Part shown: positions 58,438-64,000 of the stretch, in pieces
Position numbering within the stretch: the first letter of the stretch is position 1
Layout of the letters: each line of letters starts with the position of its first letter
Source: Phycisphaerales bacterium UBA3190
GTDB lineage: Bacteria > Planctomycetota > Phycisphaerae > Phycisphaerales > UBA1924
NCBI GenBank assembly: GCA_002364005.1
Contig: DEXG01000034.1
Coordinates: forward strand, 14,484-78,483
DNA length: 64,000 nt
Direction of reading: 5' to 3'
Position numbers and translations under genes: made by a program
Notes under the pieces: model-generated
What the model was told of the DNA's origin: nothing
Seen by the model: only the letters and a program-made list of their open reading frames with translations
Database searches by the model: none

Positions 58438-59619
58438 TCATCGGGCGCTCTGGAAGCGGTCGAGCCCGAATCGCGTGTGCTCCCCTTCGAGCATGACCCG
58501 CGCCGCGTGGCGTCCGGTTTGGTAGCCCATCGACATGCCGTGCCCGGTGAGCCCGCCGCAGAACCAGATGTTGGTGTTGCTCAGGGTGTGGACGGGGACG
58601 CGGTCGATCACGGGCATGCCGTCGGGGCTGAAGCCCATGATGCCCGACCAGCGGGCGGTGATGTCGTACTCGGTGGTGATCAGATCGCGGACGAACTGCT
58701 CGAGGTGCGATTGGACCTCGGGGCTGGTCTCGTCAGCGCTGGTTGCTTCGTGGTCGGCGTGGTAGGTTCGGCAGCCGCCGAAGATCACCTGATCGTCGCT
58801 GGCTGAGCGGACATACTCCGAGCCGTGATTCAGGTAGTAGGCGAACTCCAGCTTGCTGTCGGATTTCTTGCGTGGCCGGATCGCGAGCATCTGCCCGCGG
58901 TTGGGGGTGATGATGCCCTCCAGGGACGATACGAGACCGGCGGCGTAGGCGTTGGTGCAGATCATCACCCGCGAGCAGACCACATCGACCGCGCGGGTGC
59001 GGAGCCGGATGCGGTTGCCGTCGTCCTCGATGCGGAACACCTCGGCGTCCTCGAAGATGGGGGTGTTGCAGAGCGAGGCGCCCAGGAGCCCGACCAGCTC
59101 GGTGGGCGAACAGACCGCGTCTTCGTTGTTGACCAGCCCGATGGTGGGTTTGCCCGATCGCCAGATCGGGTCGCTGGGGGCATCGCCTTGCTCAATAAGC
59201 TCGCACCGCATGCCGTCTTCCCGCATCATGCGGTGGGACTCGATCAGTTCGGTGTGCTCGGGCTCGCCCAGGGCCAGAACGCAGGAGGGGCGCTGGGCGT
59301 AGCCGGGGGTGGATTCGATGCCGAGCTGCTTGAGCCCGACGAGGTTCTGCTGGGTCCATTCCCAGAGAAAACGAGTGGTGTCGCGTCCCAGTGTCTTGGC
59401 GGCGTTGGCGTAGTTCTCGGCGGCTCCGCGAATCAGGAAGCCCGCGTTGCGCCCCGAGGCCTTGGAGCCGGCGTAGTCGGCCTCGAGGACGATGCAGGAG
59501 ATGCCCTTGGATTCGAGTTCCAGCGCCGCCGAGAGCCCAGAGATGCCCGCGCCGATGATGGCGACATCGCACTGCTCGGTCGTGTGCGTCGGGCTGCGTT
59601 GCCAGAGTGAAACGGTCAT
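58438..59619 (-). CDS. FAD-dependent amine/D-amino-acid oxidoreductase (DadA/PuuB-like)
   Basis: Start at ATG 59619 (ATGA overlap with the glycerate kinase stop) gives 393 residues. The FAD-binding start is VAIIGAGISGLSAALELESK, followed by GSKASGRNAGFLIRG, and the C-terminal part ends IWFCGGLTGHGMSMGYQTGR, typical of DAO-family flavoenzymes such as glycine oxidase or gamma-glutamylputrescine oxidase. The substrate is unknown; operon partners suggest amino-acid breakdown. Confidence 0.9.
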   Translation of the reverse strand: MTVSLWQRSPTHTTEQCDVAIIGAGISGLSAALELESKGISCIVLEADYAGSKASGRNAGFLIRGAAENYANAAKTLGRDTTRFLWEWTQQNLVGLKQLGIESTPGYAQRPSCVLALGEPEHTELIESHRMMREDGMRCELIEQGDAPSDPIWRSGKPTIGLVNNEDAVCSPTELVGLLGASLCNTPIFEDAEVFRIEDDGNRIRLRTRAVDVVCSRVMICTNAYAAGLVSSLEGIITPNRGQMLAIRPRKKSDSKLEFAYYLNHGSEYVRSASDDQVIFGGCRTYHADHEATSADETSPEVQSHLEQFVRDLITTEYDITARWSGIMGFSPDGMPVIDRVPVHTLSNTNIWFCGGLTGHGMSMGYQTGRHAARVMLEGEHTRFGLDRFQSAR

Positions 59620-60839
59620 GTGTTGCTCGCTGCGTCTGGTGTGGAGGCTGTGGTGTCGGGCCAACGGATTGCGATGGCGACATCGTTGACATTGGTTCCG
59701 GTGGGGCCGGTGATGATGGTGGTGCCCAGTGTATCACACATGGTGCGGGTGTCGTTTCTCTCGAGGGATTCCCGAATGGCTTGGCGGGTATCGGGGGCGG
59801 CGAGCATGGAGGCGGTCAGGATCGTGCCCGCGGCTTGGCTGGGCCCGTCCATGCCGTCGGTGGTGAGGGTCAGGACCGACCAGTCGAACGGGCTGTCGGC
59901 AAGGTTCAGGGCGGTTGTGAGTCCGAGCTGGAGCACCGGGCCGCCGATGCCGTGGGTCCCAGAGGCATTGACGGTGGGTTCGCCACCGAGCATGAAGGCC
60001 ACGGGCGGGGATTCTTCGCTGGCGGTGAGCTGGACCGCGAGCATACGGGCGGCGTCTGACACTTCGCCCACGACGCGGCGGGTGATGTGGGGGCTGCTGA
60101 TCTCGTTTCGTGCGCACCAGGCGGCGAGTGCGTCCAGCGCGGTGTCGTTGCTGGCGATGATGACATGCGGGGTTGTCGGGGGATGGGCATCGTGCATGGG
60201 GCCCGATGCGATGACGCTGGGGTCGTCGCCGATGACATCACTGAGCAGGAACACGAAACGGTCATCCACTTGCCGTAACTCGTGGGCGAGCCCGCCGTGC
60301 TTGAGGGTGTCCAGCTGCGATCGGACGCTGTTGATCTCTTCGATGGGGGCACCGCGTTTGAGCATGTCCTGTGTGGTTTGTCGGATCTCGCCGAGGGTGA
60401 CGCGGGGTTTGGGGGCGCAGAGCATGGCCGAGGCCCCGCCGGAGATGAGGACGATGACGCGGTGGTCGTCGGGGATCGACCGGGCGTGCTCGATGAGTTC
60501 GCGGGTCGCGTCGATGTTGCGTTGGGTTGGAAGTGGGTGGTCGCAGGGGTAGAGGGCGACAAACTTGCTCTTGAACTGGGCCTCGAGGACGAGTGGCTCG
60601 GGTGCCAGCACCGTCGCTCGCGCGAAGCGATCGCCCAAGTGCTCGATCGCGCCGTCGGTCATGGCGATCGAGGCCTTCCCGAACGCGAGCACATGGGTTG
60701 GCTTGTCCTTGGGCAGGTGTTTGAGGTGGGCTAGCAGGGCCCGCTTGGGATCGACGGCTCGGAGTACCGACTCGATGCAGTCTCGCGCCAGGCGGCGTTC
60801 GCGATCGGGCAGTCCGGGTTGGAACACGATGGGCACCAT
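59616..60839 (-). CDS. Glycerate 2-kinase (DUF4147/MOFRL family)
   Basis: The 407-residue protein shows the glycerate kinase N-terminal domain (VLAFGKASIAMTDGAIEHLG, YPCDHPLPTQRNIDATRELI, VIVLISGGASAMLCAPKP) and the C-terminal MOFRL domain (LTTDGMDGPSQAAGTILTA, then TIITGPTGTNVNDVAIAIR). These enzymes phosphorylate glycerate to 2-phosphoglycerate. It begins one base after the aminotransferase stop and overlaps the FAD enzyme, so the three are tightly coupled. Confidence 0.93.
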   Translation of the reverse strand: MVPIVFQPGLPDRERRLARDCIESVLRAVDPKRALLAHLKHLPKDKPTHVLAFGKASIAMTDGAIEHLGDRFARATVLAPEPLVLEAQFKSKFVALYPCDHPLPTQRNIDATRELIEHARSIPDDHRVIVLISGGASAMLCAPKPRVTLGEIRQTTQDMLKRGAPIEEINSVRSQLDTLKHGGLAHELRQVDDRFVFLLSDVIGDDPSVIASGPMHDAHPPTTPHVIIASNDTALDALAAWCARNEISSPHITRRVVGEVSDAARMLAVQLTASEESPPVAFMLGGEPTVNASGTHGIGGPVLQLGLTTALNLADSPFDWSVLTLTTDGMDGPSQAAGTILTASMLAAPDTRQAIRESLERNDTRTMCDTLGTTIITGPTGTNVNDVAIAIRWPDTTASTPDAASNT

Positions 60840-60840
60840 C

Positions 60841-62031
60841 TCAGGTCAGAGCCGTCCGGAGGCGTTTGATGGCTTCGTCGATGGTCTTGGTGCGTTTACA
60901 GAAGGCGAAGCGAACGAGGGCGGCGCCGTCGCTGGGATCGTGGTAGAAGGCACTGGGTGGGATCGCCGCGACGCCGGCGTGCTCGGGGAGCCATCGGCAG
61001 AGGTCGACATCGGTCTTGAGCCCCAGCCGCTGCGAGACCGGGGTGTGGTCGGCGAGGATAAAGTACGAGCCCTGTGGGAGGGCCAGCTCGAAACCGAGTT
61101 CCTGGAGGGCCTCGGCGAGCAGCGATCGGGTGTGGGTGTAGTGGGCACGCAGCTTCTCGATTTCGGGCTCGCCGTCGGTGAGGAGCGCGGCGATGCCGTG
61201 CTGGAGCGGTGTGGCGACATCGAAGGTCAGGAACTGGTGGGCCATGCGGATCCCGCGGGTGAGCGGTTCGGGTGCAATGGCCCAGCCGATCTTCCAGCCG
61301 GTCAGGGAGAACGACTTGCCCGAGCTTGAGAGCACGATGGTGCGTTCCCGCATGCCCGGTCGGGTTGCGATCGAGATGTGGGTGCGGTCGTCGTAGGTGA
61401 GGCGTTCGTAGACCTCATCGCTGATCGCGATGGCGTTGTGTTCTTTGCACAGGGCGGCGATTTCGTCGAGCTGGGCAACGCTGAGCACTGCTCCGGTGGG
61501 GTTGTGGGGGGTGTTGATGAGCACGGCTCGGGTCTTGGGGCCAAAGGCCGCTCGCAGCTCTTCGGGGTGATAAGCGAAGCCCTCGGGCGTCGGGTGCATG
61601 GTGACGAAGCGGGGCGTCGCGTCGGCCATGGCCAGGCAGGCGCGGTAGGAGTCGTAGTAGGGTTCGAAGACGACGACCTCGTCGCCCGGGTTGAGCAGGC
61701 CGAGCATGGTTGCGGCGATGGCTTCGGTGCAGCCGCTGGTGACGGTGATCTCGCGATCCGGGTCGCAGTCGATGCCGCTGACCCGTGATGCCCAGCCCGC
61801 GATGGCTTCTCGGAGGACCTGTACGCCGTGCAACGGGGCGTACTGGTTGTGCCCGTCGGCGATGGCCTTTGCGGCTGCGTTCTTGCCCAGGTCTGGCCCA
61901 TCGAAATCGGGGAAGCCCTGCGAGAGGTTGACGGCCCGGTGCTGATTGGCCAGTGCGGTCATCTCGGCAAAGATGGTGGTGCCGAAGGCGGCGAATCGGT
62001 CGGCGATCAGGGGTTTGGGACTGGGGCTCAT
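60841..62031 (-). CDS. Class I/II aminotransferase (KAT/MtnE-like)
   Basis: The 396-residue PLP enzyme has AVNLSQGFPDFDGPD at the substrate site, NTPHNPTGAVLS, ISDEVYERLTYD (Asp205) and the PLP lysine K239 in SSSGKSFSLTGWKIGWA. This is closest to kynurenine/glutamine transaminase K and methionine aminotransferases (YbdL type). It heads the operon with glycerate kinase and the FAD oxidase. Kynurenine is one possible substrate given kynA/kynU elsewhere in the window, but glyoxylate or hydroxypyruvate chemistry would fit its operon partners better. Confidence 0.9.
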   Translation of the reverse strand: MSPSPKPLIADRFAAFGTTIFAEMTALANQHRAVNLSQGFPDFDGPDLGKNAAAKAIADGHNQYAPLHGVQVLREAIAGWASRVSGIDCDPDREITVTSGCTEAIAATMLGLLNPGDEVVVFEPYYDSYRACLAMADATPRFVTMHPTPEGFAYHPEELRAAFGPKTRAVLINTPHNPTGAVLSVAQLDEIAALCKEHNAIAISDEVYERLTYDDRTHISIATRPGMRERTIVLSSSGKSFSLTGWKIGWAIAPEPLTRGIRMAHQFLTFDVATPLQHGIAALLTDGEPEIEKLRAHYTHTRSLLAEALQELGFELALPQGSYFILADHTPVSQRLGLKTDVDLCRWLPEHAGVAAIPPSAFYHDPSDGAALVRFAFCKRTKTIDEAIKRLRTALT

Positions 62032-62082
62032 GTCCTGAGCATACCGGGATGGGCGTTTGGCCGCACGGATCGGGCGGGTTGG

Positions 62083-63510
62083 TTAGTCGGGCTTGTGGTA
62101 GCCAAGGCGCCCGGCGGCTTGCCAAGCGAGGTCAGAGTAGGGGAGCAGGTGTATTACTTCGATCAGTCGCCGCCGGACGGCGGGCAGGGTTGGGTCCATT
62201 TCGCTGGTTTCGTCGAGGATGGTCTGGGCCTGTGTCTTTGCTCGCTCGATGCGGTTCTGGTAGGGCTCGTCGACCCATTTGAGGGCGGTGCTGAACTGCT
62301 CGGCGCTGGGCATGGTGTGTGCCATGCCCACGATGACATCGATCTGGGCATCGATGCCGTCGTCTTGCAGGAGCTTGGTGCGCAGCGTCATTTCCGGTTC
62401 GTTGAAGTCGGCCGAGCCGGTGATGGATCTGATGCGGCGTTCTTTGAGTAGACGCAGATTGGCTCCGGTGGGCTTGCCCACGCGTTTGGGCCAGTATTGG
62501 TTACCGTTGCCGGTGGGCGCGTTGTGGTAGGTGTCGAGCCCGACGATGGGGACGGCCCCGGCGAAGTGTTTGGGGAACGCGAGTTGCAGGATCCCGCTGC
62601 ATCGCCCGCCGCCGGACATGCCGGTGAGGTAGATGCGTTGGCGATTGATGTTGGCGTGCTGGGCGAGTGTCTCGATGGAGTCGAGGTGATTCTGGAGACG
62701 GTCGGTGATCTCGCGTTTGTTGCCGTTGTTGTCCACACCGATGGCGATGAGCCCGAGTTCGTCGCAGATGGGCTCGAATATTGTTGGGATTCGACCGTTC
62801 TCGTTGGGGCTGATCCAGACGAGGACGCCCGCGGGTGATTCGGGCTGATAGTTGCTGGGGAGCCGGACGCGAAAGGTCTCTTGGCCGAGTACCCGCGTGA
62901 GGCGTGGGAAGTTCTGGCGGATGCGTGAGCGGACCGTGCCCGGATCGAGGACGATCGATGATTCGGCATGCGGCTGGGGGAGTTCGAGCGACAGTGCGTC
63001 GTTCGTTGGCGCGAACATGTCACGAGGTTTAGGTTCGTCGAGATTGATCCCCAGACGGTCGAATACATCGCGCCGGATTGTCCAGCGTCGCTGAGGGGCT
63101 GCGGGATCAAGGATCAGCAGCGTGTCGTCATCGGGGCGATGCATGGCCAATACGGCTGACGATGTGCCGCGTCGGATGTGGAGATAGATTGGGGTGTCGT
63201 CATGTTGGGCGATTGGGGTTTCTGGATCGATCTGGTCGGCGATGCGGTTGATGGCGCTGAAGGCCTTGGGCTCGAGCACATGGATGAGCCCGAGTGAATC
63301 GCGGAGCATCTCGATGTCTTCGAGCCCCTCGGGGATGGGGTCGGGAGAGGAGGTGATTAGTCCCGATCGTGGCACACGGCCTTCGATCTGCATGGGCTTG
63401 TCGTCGACGGGGATGGAGGGCTGGCGTGCGTATCCCGATGCTGAGGGGGGAAGTGCGAGGATTAGGATGGCGCAGATGGAGAGCAGGCAAGCGTGTGTGG
63501 AGCGTCGCAT
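62083..63510 (-). CDS. Secreted alpha/beta-hydrolase (PHB-depolymerase/feruloyl-esterase-like)
   Basis: The 475-residue protein has a signal peptide (first ~26 residues, ending ASG), an unknown N-terminal half, and a hydrolase half. The latter has AGVLVWISPNENG, ELGLIAIGVDNNGN, the nucleophile motif GMSGGG (Ser299), and probable acid and base in ITGSADFNEPEM and VGMAHTMPSAEQF. The layout matches LpqC/PHB-depolymerase-like esterases. Natural substrates may be plant or algal esters. It is upstream of the aminotransferase on the same strand, 51 bases from its start. Confidence 0.8.
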   Translation of the reverse strand: MRRSTHACLLSICAILILALPPSASGYARQPSIPVDDKPMQIEGRVPRSGLITSSPDPIPEGLEDIEMLRDSLGLIHVLEPKAFSAINRIADQIDPETPIAQHDDTPIYLHIRRGTSSAVLAMHRPDDDTLLILDPAAPQRRWTIRRDVFDRLGINLDEPKPRDMFAPTNDALSLELPQPHAESSIVLDPGTVRSRIRQNFPRLTRVLGQETFRVRLPSNYQPESPAGVLVWISPNENGRIPTIFEPICDELGLIAIGVDNNGNKREITDRLQNHLDSIETLAQHANINRQRIYLTGMSGGGRCSGILQLAFPKHFAGAVPIVGLDTYHNAPTGNGNQYWPKRVGKPTGANLRLLKERRIRSITGSADFNEPEMTLRTKLLQDDGIDAQIDVIVGMAHTMPSAEQFSTALKWVDEPYQNRIERAKTQAQTILDETSEMDPTLPAVRRRLIEVIHLLPYSDLAWQAAGRLGYHKPD

Positions 63511-63590
63511 ACCCGGTTATACGGTCCTGCGGGGTGGGGGATGAGGTATCTTGGAGGAAAGGGGGAGGAAAATCGAAGCACCGCTCGGGC

Positions 63591-63618
63591 TTGACCGAAC
63601 GAAGATCGGGGATAGTCT
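63591..63618 (+). promoter_or_regulatory. Candidate promoter of tRNA-Asn
   Basis: TTGACC (63591-63596) and TAGTCT (63613-63618) are 16 bases apart and end 14 bases before the tRNA 5' end, the expected spacing for a tRNA transcript with a short leader. Confidence 0.5.
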
Positions 63619-63632
63619 TATCCCTCAACAGA

Positions 63633-63704
63633 TCCTCCGTAGCTCAATGGTAGAGCGAGCGGCTGTTAACCGCTAGGTTGCTGGTTCGAGTCCAGCCGGA
63701 GGAG
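63633..63704 (+). tRNA. tRNA-Asn (anticodon GTT)
   Basis: The cloverleaf is complete: acceptor TCCTCCG/CGGAGGA, D-arm GCTC/GAGC with AATGGTA, anticodon stem AGCGG/CCGCT with loop CTGTTAA (anticodon GTT), and T-arm GCTGGTTCGAGTCCAGC. CCA is not encoded; a GIY-YIG frame begins one base later. Confidence 0.97.
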
Positions 63705-63705
63705 T

Positions 63706-63987
63706 TTGGTTTATTGGGTGTATATCCTTTTCAGCGTGAATGCTCAGAAGCGATACATCGGGCAGACTGATGACTTGGATCGTCGTGTGCGAGAGCACAA
63801 CGATCCGTCTCACAACACCATGAAGTTCACCTCCAAGCACCCGGGCCCCTGGGTGCTTGTTTATTCTGAGCAGTACGAGACCCGGTCTGAGGCGATGCGT
63901 CGTGAGCGTTGGTTCAAGTCCGGGCGTGGGCGTGCGTGGCTGGATGCTCAGGGGATTGGTCGAGCGAGTCCGCCGGGGGCGGATTAA
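63706..63987 (+). CDS. GIY-YIG nuclease family protein (URI/UPF0213 type)
   Basis: The 93-residue protein has the GIY motif (WVYILFS), the YIG motif (KRYIGQT), the catalytic Arg region (DLDRRVREHN), and the C-terminal Glu region (RSEAMRRERWFKSGRGRAWL), typical of the short single-domain GIY-YIG proteins. It starts at TTG 63706 or GTG 63718, immediately after the tRNA-Asn 3' end, so it must share the tRNA transcript or use a start site inside the tRNA. These proteins are often found beside tRNA genes; the cellular role is unclear. Confidence 0.9.
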   Translation: MVYWVYILFSVNAQKRYIGQTDDLDRRVREHNDPSHNTMKFTSKHPGPWVLVYSEQYETRSEAMRRERWFKSGRGRAWLDAQGIGRASPPGAD

Positions 63988-64000
63988 CCGCTCCGTTGCT
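63984..64000 (+). repeat. Partial copy of tRNA-Asn at the window edge
   Basis: The last 17 bases (TTAACCGCTCCGTTGCT) match tRNA-Asn from the anticodon loop through the anticodon stem at 15 of 17 positions (the tRNA has AG in place of CC). The stretch includes the stop codon of the GIY-YIG gene. It is cut by the window end. Confidence 0.45.

Overview
The window is 64 kb of GC-rich (about 60%) bacterial DNA. The gene content fits a motile planctomycete, probably of the Phycisphaerae: a complete flagellar export and motor operon, a PEP-CTERM secreted protein, a PqaA-type (PhoPQ-activated) hydrolase, many lipoproteins, GTG and TTG starts, and small scattered housekeeping operons. This assignment is inferred from gene content, not from a phylogenetic marker.

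Region 1 (1-24.7 kb) is one co-directional flagellar locus: fliF (cut by the window edge), fliG, fliH, fliI, fliJ, a motE-like gene, fliK, flgD, a flagellar-operon gene of the TIGR02530 type, flgE, flbD/swrD, motA, motB, fliL, fliN, fliO, fliP, fliQ, fliR, flhB, flhA, flhF, flhG, a two-helix membrane protein and the sigma factor fliA/whiG. It ends in a rho-independent terminator at 24641. Many junctions are ATGA or GTGA overlaps, indicating translational coupling. fliM, normally between fliL and fliN, is absent from the window.

Region 2 (24.7-32.8 kb) holds folK, a minus-strand operon (TolB-like propeller lipoprotein, a second lipoprotein, a small TTG-start gene and a Xer recombinase), two unknown genes, an orphan nuoC and a PqaA-type lipoprotein hydrolase.

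Region 3 (32.9-38.4 kb) holds a TPR protein fused to a YggX-like Fe(II)-trafficking domain, a decayed tRNA-like sequence that overlaps a candidate rpsO promoter, rpsO, pnp, a cold-shock protein with a long leader, and an orphan histidine kinase.

Region 4 (38.4-51.9 kb) holds kynureninase and tryptophan 2,3-dioxygenase, a TIM-barrel isomerase-like gene, queG, a membrane protein coupled to a hotdog-fold gene, an MBL-fold hydrolase, two secreted unknowns, gapdh, a P1B metal ATPase and dihydroorotase.

Region 5 (51.9-64 kb) holds tRNA-Pro(GGG), a GNAT acetyltransferase, a PEP-CTERM protein, an HxlR-controlled redox cluster (DUF4437-like lipoprotein, SDR, quinone oxidoreductase, HxlR, Tat-exported HAD hydrolase), infA, an aminotransferase/glycerate kinase/FAD oxidase operon, a secreted esterase, tRNA-Asn(GTT) and an abutting GIY-YIG nuclease gene. 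The last 17 bases resemble part of that tRNA.

Most of the window is ordinary core genome. The least expected items are the TPR-YggX fusion, the tRNA-Asn/GIY-YIG/tRNA-fragment arrangement, the tRNA relic carrying a promoter, and the flagellar locus lacking fliM.
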